A stretch of DNA of 64,000 nucleotides, taken from NCBI GenBank assembly GCA_014155875.1, contig JACEFZ010013290.1, forward strand, positions 442,001 to 506,000, read 5' to 3'. Under the pieces are notes generated by a model. That model ran no database searches and was not told the DNA's origin. It saw nothing but the letters and a program-made list of their open reading frames with translations. Both the position numbers and the translations under genes were made by a program. This document shows, in pieces, positions 46,311 through 57,284 of this stretch; within the stretch, counting starts at the first letter, position 1, and each line of letters begins with the position of its first letter. Origin of the DNA: Cepaea nemoralis (lineage: Eukaryota; Mollusca; Gastropoda; Stylommatophora; Helicidae).

Positions 46311-47261
46311 ACTGCTGTCTTTTTGATGCTCGCACCCCCTGTCCCCCATCCCAGTATGATTTTCATAATAATGTCAGGGCTTTGAATGTGCTGAACATTA
46401 CGAGCTTTATTCATTTCTTCCGTCAACGTTGTGTGTGTGTGAGCGCGCGCGTGCGTGTCTGGATCACTCAGCGTCTGTTTAACCGCTACATGTGACTGCG
46501 TTTGCCTCCATCCAGCGGGGCTTATTCTTTCCGTAAATTCACATTTCTAGTCTAATAATCGATATTCTAATTGCCCGTTTATTGCCACAAACGCAATAAA
46601 AAGATATGCAATAAAGAGAGGTATGATTGTAAGCGAAAGGTACAACCAACGCGTAAATTGGGAGTATTTGTGCAAACGGGAGCGAACTGAGCTTGGACTG
46701 GGATTCTAGACCAAGAGTGATGTATGAAGAGCGGCATTCCTGGGACCAGCGTTATTGATCTTTTGCCATCGACTTGCAAAAATTGAGAAAAATCTGAGCT
46801 ACTGGTACTCCTCTCACACATGATAGAGGTAAACATTACAACAAATATCTCCTCCTCCTCCTCCTCCTTCCATGCCCATCTTCAAATTTGAGAATCGTCT
46901 AGCAAAATGTGTGTTCCCTCATTCATGTTCTATCTTTCGTGGATAATGTCAGTGTTATGCATCTAGTTTTCCAACATGAGTGCTTTAAGGTTACACTCCT
47001 GTGAATAAATTCAATTAAACTTAAAATATGGATAGTGGCGAAAAAGAGCCTATTTAAACTGGCGTGCTAGCATATATATTGCGCATACGCAAGGTAGAAA
47101 ATAGAAGGATCATGTTTACAAGTATACAAGGAATAGCTCGATGGGTAAGTTGATGTATTGTATAAGCGGTGACTCTTTTGGTAGAAGATGCACCCACTTC
47201 TCGGGTACGAGGCAAAGCAGCTCTTTAAAATTAATTACGCTAGATACAATATCCGTAATCC

Positions 47262-47455
47262 CTTTTATCCACGTAGGGTAACGAAGCGAGCGAGAATTGG
47301 TAGCGGTTCTCGCAGCGTTGGTGACTTACGAGATAAGTGAGCCGGCCGCTCGTTAAGCAATGGCAAACTACTGAGCGTTATCTTGCCAAGAAATCAACAT
47401 GCAGCTGAAAGATGCTGGTGTTGACAGCGATGTCCTGTAAAGGATATGCAAAACA
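47262..47455 (+). mobile_element. SINE family B, head type 1, 5' truncated
   Basis: CCTTTTATCCACGTAGGGTA, GAGAATTGGTAGCGGTTCTC, core GCAATGGCAAACTACTGAGC, AAAGATGCTGGTGTTGACAG and end TGTCCTGTAAAGGATATGCA. The first 35 bases of the head are missing or diverged. Confidence 0.8.
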
Positions 47456-47839
47456 GCCAGCCTGCTATTGACCACATCACACATTGAGTGTCGATTGATC
47501 CATTTAAATATGGCATTGCAACCATAAATACCCTATTCGCTCCATCGTGTGAAATGTGGTCCACGTGTGTTGTTATATTTGTTTTTCTGGTTCAAAGACA
47601 ATGTGAGGATAAGAGTTGTTGATGGCTATACATGGGTATATACTGACAGATGTCATCTGTAATGAGGTTATACGAATTGCTTCCAGAAAGAAAGAGGAAA
47701 AATGAACTCCTAGAAAGGAAAACAAGACTATGCAGCATGAACTGTCCTCATTCATAACTGAATCTACCCATAAGAAGACATGTCACCAGGGGGCATTTTA
47801 ATCATTACTAGATTTCGGAGACGTTTACCTTTAATCTAA

Positions 47840-48044
47840 CATTCGTTAGCATCATTATCATCATTACCAGTAATTCAGTTGATGTATTTACTTTAGTTTT
47901 AATGGCCTCTTCAGTGGTGTCTTATGATACAGCAGCTTTTCCACCCTTAAATAGCCTGATGGCTTTACTAATCTCTTCCTTAGATAGTTTCTCGCAGTTG
48001 ATATCTGGTTCCTTTTCTGCCAGCTGGATATCTGGCTGGTCTTC
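47840..48044 (-). pseudogene. RTE-type LINE (family L3-like), downstream piece split off by a nested LINE
   Basis: The minus strand (48040 to 47880) reads EDQPDIQLAEKEPDINCEKL, SKEEISKAIRLFKGGKAA, the linker before RT in RTE elements (KKAI...GKAAGPD type). It belongs with the endonuclease and linker sequence at 51048-52345 on the other side of the L1 insertion. The order and orientation agree, so one older LINE was split. Confidence 0.65.
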
Positions 48045-48057
48045 ATTCATTCATTAA

Positions 48058-49266
48058 TTATGTGCCATGCCGATAAGCGTGGGCGGTCATGTTCTGCCAT
48101 CTCACTCGATCACCAGAGTCGTGGATCAGCTCCGTGTTTCTGTCTCGACCATACCACGTGGCCAAGCCATTCAGGTATTTAATTCTTGGTCTTCCCCTTG
48201 GTCTGTTCCCTTCGATCTTGCCAGTTGTCACCAAGTTCTCCAATTCATTTCTTCTCATAACATGCCCAAAACATTTTGACTGCCTACATCTAATGTCTCT
48301 AATCAGTTTACGATCTTCATTTGTTTTTCTATCTGTCCATGGTATTCTTTGCATTTTCCTCAGAAACCACATTTCCACCGCCATCAGATGTTTTTCAGCT
48401 TGTCTGCTCATTGTCCCCGCTTCATATCCATATGAAAGTACAGGTTCTTTATAGCACTTCAACACTCTTTTTCTCGTTTCAATTGATATCTTTTTATTGG
48501 TCAGTATGATTTTCATCTTGCTATAGGCTACTTTTGTCATGGCGATTCTTGTCCTAATCTCTTCAAGGCATCTCCCATCAGATGTTATTACTGTTCCGAG
48601 ATAATTGTACCTTTTCACTTGTTTTAGAATATGCCCATTTACTTGTATATTACATTGTGGTATTTCTTCGTTCCTAGTGACGACCATAATCTGTGTCATC
48701 TTACAATTCAATTCTAGCCCCAGTTGCTCACTGTGTGCAATAACCGCATCTACTAAATTTTGCAGGTCATGTTCATTGTCTGCAATCAAGATTGTATCAT
48801 CTGCATATCGAATTTTATTGATATATCGTCCCCCAATGTTGATTTCCTCCATATCTTCTATATTTCTGAAAATATGTTCACTGTACAGAGAAACAAGATC
48901 TGTAAACATTACACATCCCTGTCTCACACCTCTCTTAAAAGGTTGATATTGACCTACTTCATTATCAATTCTTATGGCAGCTTGTTGTTTCCAATATATG
49001 TTTTTTAAAAGTCTAAGGTCTTTGCCATCAATTTGTAGATTTTCAAGCATCCTTATCATGTCGACATGTCTCACTTTATCCATAGCCTTTGTGTAGTCAA
49101 TAAAGTAGAGGTGTAGATCTTTGTTTACTTCTATAGAACGTTCAATTACTGTTCTCAGTATATACACAGCATTTACTGTACCCTTGCCTTCTACAAACCC
49201 ACATTGTTCCTCACCTATTTCAGGTTGTATTTTCTTCCTAATTCTTTGCATGATAATTCTTAGCAA
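48058..49266 (-). pseudogene. L1 LINE reverse transcriptase, 402-codon open frame
   Basis: Motifs in order: RIIMQRIRKKIQPEIGEEQC (fingers), YFIDYTKAMDKV (motif A with the first catalytic Asp; usual Phe replaced by Met), GVRQGCVMFTDLVSLYSE (motif B), IRYADDTILIADN (motif C, YADD, catalytic pair present), LNCKMTQIMVV, QVKRYNYLGTVITSDGR (thumb), then AVEMWFLRKMQRIPWTD, CFGHVMRRNELENL, RGRPRIKYLNGL and ending TAHAYRHGT. RTE elements make target-primed copies with this enzyme. The frame is open from 49266 to 48058, but stops and a frame change just upstream (49267-49315), and the SINE, separate it from its N-terminal half. It would therefore not yield a full ORF. Confidence 0.9.
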
Positions 49267-49390
49267 ATTCTTCGTGATGAGACTCCTTATACTAATTGTT
49301 CGATGTTGATCTCATTCCAAGGATCCTGATTTCTTTGGGATTGCAATAAATACAGAAGTACATAATTCATGAGGTATGTCTCCAGTATCA

Positions 49391-49640
49391 GCCGATCTCC
49401 CCGGTCGAGGGGTTAGCAGCTTTCTCCGTAACACCGAATACTCTCGAGGTTGACGTGAGCGCACGAGAACTGGAAGTGGTTCGAGTCGCGCCAGTGACTT
49501 ATGAGAGTAAGGAGCCGGTCGCGCAGAAAGCAATGGCAAGCTACTGAGCGTAATCTTGCCAAGAAATCAACAATCAGCTGAAAGATGCTGATGTTGACAG
49601 CGATGTCCTGTAAAGGATATGCAAAACATTTTTTAAGAAA
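49391..49640 (+). mobile_element. SINE family B, head type 1, with 12-bp target duplication
   Basis: Flanked by exact TCTCCAGTATCA at 49379-49390 and 49641-49652. Head GCCGATCTCCCCGGTCGAGG, A-box-like CGGTCGAGGGGTTA, core GCAATGGCAAGCTACTGAGC, end TGTCCTGTAAAGGATATGCA and an AAAACATTTTTTAAGAAA tail. The two target copies encode the same residues of the LINE (YDTGD), so the insertion point in the host ORF is certain. This is the best-defined copy of the family. Confidence 0.95.
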
Positions 49641-49652
49641 TCTCCAGTATCA

Positions 49653-51047
49653 TATATGGTATTCAGGAGTCTGGTAACTTTATCTATTCCGTATTCTTCT
49701 AAAGCATTAATGATTTCTGTTGTGATGCTGTCTGAACCGGGGATCTTGCCAGATTTCATATGGTTAAGAGCATTCTGAACCTCCATCTTCAAAATTTATT
49801 GTAGTTCATTATTATTTTGAATATCATTCTGTTCTTCTCTGTTATCATCATAATGGTTTTTCACATAATCTGACCATACATGTAAAATCTGATCTTTTTC
49901 TATTATGATTTTTCCATCTTTTGTCTTTAGGGAGCCTGCTGATATATGTGTTCTTTGATTAGTAAGCTCCTGAAATCTTTTGTGCATTAATTTGGTATTT
50001 TTACTGTCGTGTTGTGTTTCAATTTCTATGCACTTTTTCTCGAGCCATGCTTCTTTTGTCTCCTTACATAATGTTCTGACTTTTCTGTGAATTTCTTTAT
50101 ATTTGGCAGGATTATTTTTTGTTCTGTCTTCTTGTTGCCATCAGCTGTAAAATTTCTTCAGTCATCCATGTCTGACGACCCACTTTCTTTAATTTTGGAA
50201 CAGTTTTTCTGCTGCTAAACTAATTGAATTCTTCAACATTTCCCATTGATCATCCTGATCTTGAAATGGGATCTCTAGATCAGACAATATATCAAATTTG
50301 TTCTTTACTTCTATGTTATTATCTTGTATTTCTTTGTCATTTTTCTATTTGCACAAATCATATTTAGTGTTTCTGGTTGTATACTTGACTTTTTTTTAAA
50401 CTTTACCCTCAGTCTGCCTGTAATTAATCTGTGATCACTATAACAGTCTTCATTGGGAACAGTTTTTACGACTATTAGCGCAATTCGAAACCTTCTGCTA
50501 ATCAGGATGTAATCTATCTGATTTTTAATCCTGCTGTCTGGACTTTTCCATGTCCATAATCTTCAAGGATGTTGTTTAAACCAGGTGTTTCCTACAACCA
50601 TTTCTTGTTATTTTGCCCATTCTACAAGTCTGTATCCTCTTTCGTTTCGCTCTCCCAAACCATGGTTGTCCACGCTGCATCCATCGCCTTGATTTTCCAC
50701 TTTTGCGTTGAAATCACCCATTATAATATTTATTTCTGATTTTTTTACATTTCTTCAAAGCAAGCTTCATGTCATTATAAAATGTATCTATACTTTCTTC
50801 ACTTTATTCACTTGGAGCATATATTTGAATGACATTTACTGTAAAAAGTCTTCCGTTTAATTTTACTAATAACACTCTTTCTGACACAGACCAATAACCT
50901 TTAATAGAATTTGATGTTTGCCGATCCACCATAATGGCTACACCTCTTTGCCGTTCTTCTCCTCCAGAATAAATAATCTTACAATCCTCTCCTGTCTTGA
51001 TCCCTGCCCCTCTCAATCTGGTTTCACACATTCCTAATCTTTCCATG
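49653..51047 (-). pseudogene. L1 LINE endonuclease and linker region
   Basis: The minus strand, with many breaks, gives at 51046-50804 CETRLRGAGIKTGEDCKIIY and GVAIMVDRQTSNSIKGYWSV, VSERVLLVKLNG and VIQIYAPSE, the middle of an AP-endonuclease-like domain. NEDCYSDHRLI-like and QIDYILIS-like pieces follow at 50400-50540 in other frames. At 49987-49796 the frame contains FQELTNQRTHISAGSLKTKD, and at 49792-49640 VQNALNHMKSGKIPGSDSIT, the conserved GK-x-PGxD linker before RT. Nicking of target DNA would be its role. Frames are lost at 49793-49795, 50150, 50390 and others. Confidence 0.75.
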
Positions 51048-52345
51048 ATGCTTCTTCCACCTCTCTTATTAGATCGTCGATATATTGTCTCTCTCCATGC
51101 ACCGCCCCCCCCCCTCTTCTAATCTGCTTCTTAAAGTCTTTATTAGCTTCTGTGTATTTACTCTGAGCTCTAGCTTTCGAAGCTCTGTTTGTGCTATTAT
51201 TTAAGTCTACTTTCTTGCTTATCTTTACTTTTATCTTTTTAAGGGTTTCGGGAGTTATCCAGGATTTACAGTTTCTTTTTCTTTTGCCAAGTATTTCTAA
51301 ACCTAATTCGGCCTAAACGTTTTTATCCTGCTGTCAGCAGATTTATGTATTCACATCGTCTACAGACTGTTGTAGGATGGTATTTATTTGAGACTGTGAC
51401 AGTGGATTTGATATTAATCTCTTGATTTCTGAGGTATCCTACATTGTATTGATTACTGTGATTATGGCATGTTATGTATCTCTTGAGCTTAAGTTATATG
51501 TGTCCTATCAGAAGCTGATATCTGCTCCTCTAAATGCTCTTAAGGCATATAGAGCAGGTCTAAATTTCTTGTTGATACAGATATGATCAGTCCAATTTTC
51601 TCTTTTGTATTATAGTGTGAATAATTTTATGTGGCAGAACGTTTCCGCCTGTGATGTACTGATTCTCTAACCAGAAAAGAAACCAAGGAAAAACCAACCA
51701 CCTCTTCATTTCCGTTCATTATGCCCTGTTTATGTGTTCCCATGATTTCCTCAAGCCCCTGCTATCCGATCCTATTATGACATTCAGTTCACCGATCAGG
51801 ATTTTGATGTTCTATTTCCTTGATTGCTCATAATTCTTAGGAGTTTCGTATAATATGTCGCCTTAATGGTTTCTTCCTTATCATTTATGTGTGCGTATTA
51901 CTATATTACATTCATATTTCTTTTCTTTTCTTTTCTTATTTTTTTGGCGGGGGGAAGGGGGGGGGGTTCTAAATGTTTCTGTTATTATTCTCGAGCTTCC
52001 CATACCATTAGTGCTTATTGTGCAATTTTTGATAAAATTAGGGTCATTCCTTTGCTGAGAAGGGGGGGGGGGGGGGGGGGGGGCGGGGGGCGGGGGCGGA
52101 TTTCCATCTTTATAGCCTGAGAACAGCACTGTTTCACCTGTGCTTTAAAAAGTTGTGTCTGTTCCTGTTGACATTGTTTCACAAAATCTCAACATACCAG
52201 TGTGGTAGCGTTTCATCTTCTCCACAACATGTGCTGTTTTACCTGGTTCATACACAGTTCTAACATCTCTTGTGCCAGTTGTTGCGACTTCCCTAGATGA
52301 AAGGAAGAAAATCTGCGATTCGGAATCCTTTGCGATTTTCATAGC
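51048..52345 (-). pseudogene. RTE-type LINE (L3-like) endonuclease and linker, interrupted by the L1 LINE
   Basis: The minus strand from 52342: VATTGTRDVRTVYEPGKTAH and VVEKMKRYHTGML, the start of the endonuclease domain (family pattern: TWNVRTMYEPGK, with a Trp-Asn pair that is Arg-Asp here), GETVLFSGYKDG near 52110, a G/C-run insertion, LILSKIAQ and RIITETF at 52000-51970, GSDSRGLEEIMGTH near 51740-51780, TDHICINKKFRPALYALRAF and RGADIS near 51510-51580, then SWITPETLKKIKVKISKKVD, NRASKARAQSKYTEANKDF and RQYIDDLIREVEEASWKD at 51250-51055. It then stops at the L1 junction and resumes at 48044. Many stops are present. Confidence 0.75.
52057..52098 (+). repeat. G-rich run inside the LINE endonuclease remnant
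   Basis: About 22 consecutive G followed by CGGGGGGCGGGGGCGG. A smaller G-run lies at 51947-51967 and a C-run at 51105-51115. All are within LINE coding remnants that normally lack such runs. Confidence 0.9.
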
Positions 52346-52556
52346 AAATCACCACATCTCTTCTAGAAAAGCCCCCTTTCCTCTTGGTCGGATGGGTTAT
52401 TCTATTTTCGTTATTTAAGGAAGTGTTCATGACTAACGTTGTTTCTACGGGATGCGGAAGCCGGCTTCAAGCCCAACCCTCATTCATCGCATCTTACGAC
52501 CTGCTTGGTAAGTTATAATGTGAAACTTAAGGGTCACGGTAACACACGGACGGTAC

Positions 52557-52725
52557 CTTCCTTACTCAGTTCTGATGATAGGAGTGATAGGTTGCAGTGT
52601 TGATACTCTGTGCTTCTCTTTAGTGTCCGTTAACACAAAGGAGAAGCCTCCTTACTCACCTCTTACGTTATGCATGGTAGGTTGCTGTGTTACTATTCTT
52701 TGCTTCCCCTTAGGGATCCATGGTA
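52557..52725 (+). repeat. Diverged direct duplication, unit about 93 bp
   Basis: CCTTACTCAGTTCTGATGAT, ATAGGTTGCAGTGTTGATAC and TGTGCTTCTCTTTAGTGTCC are echoed by CCTTACTCACCTCTTACGTT, GTAGGTTGCTGTGTTACTAT and TTTGCTTCCCCTTAGGGATC about 93 bp further on. The origin is not recognised. Confidence 0.6.
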
Positions 52726-52954
52726 TCATTGATAAATTCACTTGCTATTGGACCCTATAAGATGGCCCTGACTTTGCGGATCTGAGGGAGGAAATCTTCC
52801 GGCTGAATTGACCCTTCTAGAAAAACTCTGGAGGACCACTAACTATTCAGTTTATGACCCATGCCAGAATAGATGCATAGCAAACGTTCATCGCAGAAAA
52901 AAAAGATGAAGCACAAGAAGAGGAAGAATAATAATAATAAGAAACACAGCCAAT

Positions 52955-53150
<196 letters not shown>

Positions 53151-53682
53151 ATTACGAATAAGCAAACGTAGCGGAAACGGAGAAGCGGAGGCGAAAGAAC
53201 AGGGAGAAGAAGAAGAAAGAAGGGGGAACATGCAGGAAGAAGAAGTAGGACAAGGAAGAAGGTTAAAGGAGAAGACTGTATAGGCATGTGAAGAATACCT
53301 GCTTGTTGTTGTTACACTAACAAAAGCCTTGTTAAAATTCATGAAAACGAAGGACCAAACTGACTGTCCTGGCCTGCAAACATGTGTATAGTATGTCCCG
53401 AAAAGAATGCCTTCATTCACGATCAGGTATTTTGAAAACTGTCTGTTGCATCGTTATGAAATTTTTCCAGCCGTCTTATATTTACCCCAACCCAAGGAAT
53501 ATGTCTTTGATAGTTCCAAAAGCAACTTAAATCATCGAAAGCGGCGACATTTCTTTGATGTTTTGCTAAAAAACTAGTGATTTCTCGCTAACAAATTTAT
53601 GTTTACAGTAATGAAAGCCCCGCCAATTCAGATGACACACAGGCGTATTCGGATTCGTATGGGAGTGGGTGCAATGAAAGAA

Positions 53683-53915
53683 GTAGCTTAAATCGACAGG
53701 GTCGGCTGCATTGCACCGGGTTTTATCCCATATGGCTCAGTTTCTTTCCACAGTGCGGAAAGCGTCGCACAAAGCGCGAACTCCGTACCTCCAAGCGACG
53801 ACCCTCGGGAGTCTCCGAAAAAATGCACTTCGTAAATGAAGGACGCGGCCCGGAATCGAACATACAACCTTCGGAGCCCGAGTCAGACGGCTTGACCACT
53901 TCGCCACGGAGACTT
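53683..53915 (-). mobile_element. SINE family A
   Basis: Plus-strand order AATCGACAGGGTCGGCTGCA, TTGCACCGGGTTTTATCCCA, AAGCGTCGCACAAAGCGCGA, CGGGAGTCTCCGAAAAAATG, CGCGGCCCGGAATCGAACAT and GACGGCTTGACCACTTCGCC at the head. Co-linear with 10029-10275. The B box is altered (ATTCGAAC to AATCGAAC). Confidence 0.9.
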
Positions 53916-53989
53916 CCTAAAATTATAAAAATTTTGGATTTTATATCCAGGATTATCCAGCATTATAAAAATGCTGGATGCCAAAGAAA

Positions 53990-54575
53990 CAGTAACTGTA
54001 AGAAATCTTAGGGTTTGGTTCAGAAAGAAAAATAAGATAGAGCTATCCAAAACAACTTTGTGGAAAATTATAGGACATTATCTTCACTATTTGAAAGTAC
54101 AAGGGCGGGAGAAATAATCTTTGCGAGCAACCGCATTTAGAAGCCATGAGAAGCAGACACCTACGTGAAATAAGGGAAATGCGCAAAGAAAATTATGGCA
54201 TAGTGTGTTTGGATGAAATGTGGATCAATGAAGTCGACCCTGTCGAATTTTAAGCGACTTTTTAAAGCATTTTTATAATAGCTCGCCTCATGAAATCTTT
54301 GTAAAAATTGTCTACAATAACCTTTCTACCTACCGTTTGGTTATTGCGTGGTGGTTTAATTCCAGATTCTTGCACCCATCGACGAAATGACCGTTTACTC
54401 AAACCCAATGCATGCACTGTTTTTTTTTCGGAATTTGTAATAGTATAAAACAGTTTCCTGCGATCAGCTTCTTGACAAAAATATGTGTACAACTTCATAG
54501 CGATTCTTTGCAGTGTACAATTTCGCATTAAATCCCATTGAAAAATATTCACACATTTCAATGTTAGCGATAAGT
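53990..54575. pseudogene. DDE transposase remnant in two opposite-facing pieces (IS630/Tc-like)
   Basis: Plus strand 54020-54225: LSKTTLWKIIGHYLHYLKVQ, MRSRHLREIREMRKENYGIV and CLDEMWINEVD, matching the D-E-T-W-x-N region that begins the catalytic core (first Asp in LDE). Minus strand 54561-54262: MKLYTYFCQEADRRKLFYTI and VHALGLSKRSFRRWVQESGI, the N-terminal helix-turn-helix region of the same type of transposase, ending KVIVDNFYKDFMRRAI, a segment that normally directly precedes the block at 54020. The N-terminal part is therefore inverted relative to the catalytic part. Between them, 54226-54260 carries GAAGTCGACCCTGTCGAATT, a SINE A tail. The rest of the catalytic core is not found. Confidence 0.6.
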
Positions 54576-54599
54576 GGTCAGAGTTTAAAAAAAATATTA

Positions 54600-55430
54600 A
54601 TCAGGTTTCATGAAATAACCCACATTTTGAGACACCTCTGAACAGTCCTAGTTTGAACAACGCTGGGAGTGGCATAAGGCCAATCCCTTCAAAACACGTA
54701 GAATATTCAACATTGAGCGCTGACTGTCTGCCCACGCTGTAATACATTTAAAATTATCAATTTCATCTCAGACCCGTAAATTATATACCGCATTTAAACA
54801 AACTTTGAAATCTGCTGTAAAATCTCCAGAATAAAAAAAATGTTGTTCGGTGGACATAATGGTAAGGTTATATACTAAATCTCATAATTTCCCCTCAGTT
54901 GATTACTGAGATTTGGATGTTTTAATTGGGGCGGGAAAAAAAACACACTATAGGTTATCCTATTCCTGCGGCCCCCCCCCCCCCCCCCGTAATCTTTTTG
55001 TTTGCAATGTTCCTTTATAGATGTTAGCAATTCAGCTGACTTCCTGTATCGGTGCACTCCCAAGTGAAGTATCTCCAGTTATTCAGTAGCTCCCGGTATG
55101 AAGAAGAGAAACCACGCATATATATGTAGTGTGTCATGTTATTTCGTTTCAAGACTAGAACGACATCTCCAGATTTGTGACATGCCCATAAACTTTGGTA
55201 TGATACACGTGGTGGTCTCCGCGTGTCTTCCACATTCATGTGTGTTAGGTGACTTCCGTTTTTGGCAGCAGTGTCATGTCGTAAAGGCCAAAGCAGTCAT
55301 GCTGTACTTATTTGCAGATTTTCCCACTTATTTCGTAGGGTAGTCAGTACCCTGTCGCTTCAAAATGATCGTAGGCCTAGTTCGTATAAGAAGTAGGGGT
55401 TGCCCGCCACAATAATCGACACTGGACATT
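54600..55430. other. Unrecognised stretch
   Basis: A 15-C run lies at 54973-54988. No frame or repeat is recognised. Confidence 0.5.
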
Positions 55431-55619
55431 GTAGAGACCATGGGCAACCACAAACTAAAGCATAAGAACGAACCAACTATTTTCAAAATTCGACCCTTCC
55501 AACCACTCATCGGAAGGGCCGATGGAGATGCAGATGGTGTTTCTCTTCATCTAGTTGAAACTATAATGGGATGTCACATTGTCAACAGGACTTTAGGGAA
55601 CACGTGCATATCATCATTT

Positions 55620-55676
55620 GAAGGGCCGAATGTAAGACAGGCCTGCGTGCCCAATTTGTAGCCTTCTAAAATAAAT

Positions 55677-55716
<40 letters not shown>
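55620..55716 (+). repeat. (CAAT)n tail after a CGTGCCC...AATAAA block
   Basis: GAATGTAAGACAGGCCTGCG, TGCCCAATTTGTAGCC, AAAATAAATATC and (AATC)9. A related block, GAATGTAGGACGGGCCTGCG to GAAAATAAAG, occurs at 4772-4822. A polyadenylation-like signal followed by a simple repeat suggests a non-LTR 3' end, family unknown. Confidence 0.5.
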
Positions 55717-55717
<1 letters not shown>

Positions 55718-55829
55718 CTTTCGCACATCAATTATCTATTGTGCATGCCACATTAATATAGAAAATAAAACATATTGTAAAATAGTCAATGCATATTACC
55801 ATATTAAAAGAGACAGGCATGCAGTCAGA

Positions 55830-56965
55830 CAGCCTGACACACACATCCACATACAGACACTCACACATGCATAAACACATATTACATCCTTACATAGATA
55901 CGTTTATACATATATACATTCATCATTCACACTAACACTCACAATTATATCCCACACAATAACACACCAAAACACACTCCCTAATATATACTCATACCCA
56001 CTCACAAACACACCGCCAAACAGGAGAACTAACGAACAGAAGAACTAGCAAAGGATCGGGAATCCTTCGGCCGTGTTATGTTGACAGCACCGTTCTGGAA
56101 AGGGCTTCCTACATAATGATGATTCAGGCGTTCGAACTGCGTTTTCTAAACTGAAAGTGCTCAGTGCCTGTCCTCGAACGAACGAACTTTTATAACGCTA
56201 ATCATATACAATAACGAAAACAGCAGAATCGGTGTGTTTTATTAATGCATGACAACTGTGCAGTAATCAATAATACATTGATATGGCAGTTATAATTAGC
56301 TAAGGTAGAAGTAATGTTCTACAGTTAGGAAAATGTTTATGATGCTAGTTATAAGCTATTCATATTCCATGTTATGAGACACAACCCCTCCACCCACCCC
56401 CACACATCCCCCATCCACCCACACATCCCCCACCCAACCACACACACACACCTTCATGCACACATACATTTTCCCACCCATCCACCGATCCTCAACCACA
56501 CGTCCCACACCCTCACATATCTCCCCACTCACAACACATCCCCCACACACACGTCCCCCCCCCACACTCACACACCGAGGCACACATACAACCACCCATC
56601 CACTCATCCCCCACCCACACATCCCCATCCACACACATCACCCATCTACACACATCACCCACCCACACACCCATCTCATAACCCACCAATACTCACTAAT
56701 CCACATATCCTCCACCGTCCTCTCACACACGCCCAACCACCAAGTCAAACACACATCCCCAACCATACATCCCCCACTCACAGACACATCTCCCCGCCAA
56801 CCCACACATCCCGCAGCTACTCACATACAAATCCCGCACCCACCCACACATCCCCACTTATACACATCCTCCTTACACACATCCCCCACCCAACAAATGG
56901 GACGTTGGGCGCGCGCGCGCACACAGACACACACACACACACACACACACACTCGCGCACACAAT
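55830..56965 (+). repeat. CA/CCCA-rich low-complexity region
   Basis: Loose CACACA/CATACA sequence from 55830 to 56010, and dense CACCCACACATCCCC from 56370 to 56900, ending in (CG)5 and (CA)n at 56912-56960. The 204- and 195-codon Pro/Thr/His-rich frames overlap in different phases, lack a non-repetitive core and are not called genes. Confidence 0.85.
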
Positions 56966-57284
56966 TACAAGCTTATATTTATTCTTAAAATTTATTCTTG
57001 GATGAGGGAAATACTACGAGTACAACATATTTGGGTGAAATAGTATTTATTCGTGGTATTACTACTATTACTCACTTTCGAAATCTTCACTTGATTCTTT
57101 ATGAATTTGCAATCTACAATTTCTTTTCTACTTTATTGTTGTACTTCTAGCCTAGGATTTCAAGAATAAATATTAGCTTGTAATTGTGCCCGTGCGTGTG
57201 CGTGCGCAACATCCCCATTGTTACATGCCATCTGCACATTGAAGGTCGGCTTTAATGAGTTAGTTAGTTAGTTAGTTAGTCGAC

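Larger units (their letters stand above)
48045..51047 (-). mobile_element. RTE-type LINE (family L1), near full length, inserted in another LINE and carrying a SINE
   Basis: Minus strand from about 51047 to 48045: apurinic-endonuclease-like part, linker, reverse transcriptase, C-terminal region, and a tail ACATAATTAATGAATGAATG. The 5' end begins inside the endonuclease domain, so the copy is truncated by roughly the first 40-60 residues. A SINE of family B (49391-49640) interrupts it just upstream of the RT core. Other 3' fragments of this family are at 7487, 12771, 13940, 28440 and 35112. Confidence 0.85.

Noticed and set aside
56374..57043. 204- and 195-residue Thr/Pro/His-rich frames
   Set aside because: They overlap in two phases over CCCACACA repeats and show no non-repetitive domain or conserved start.
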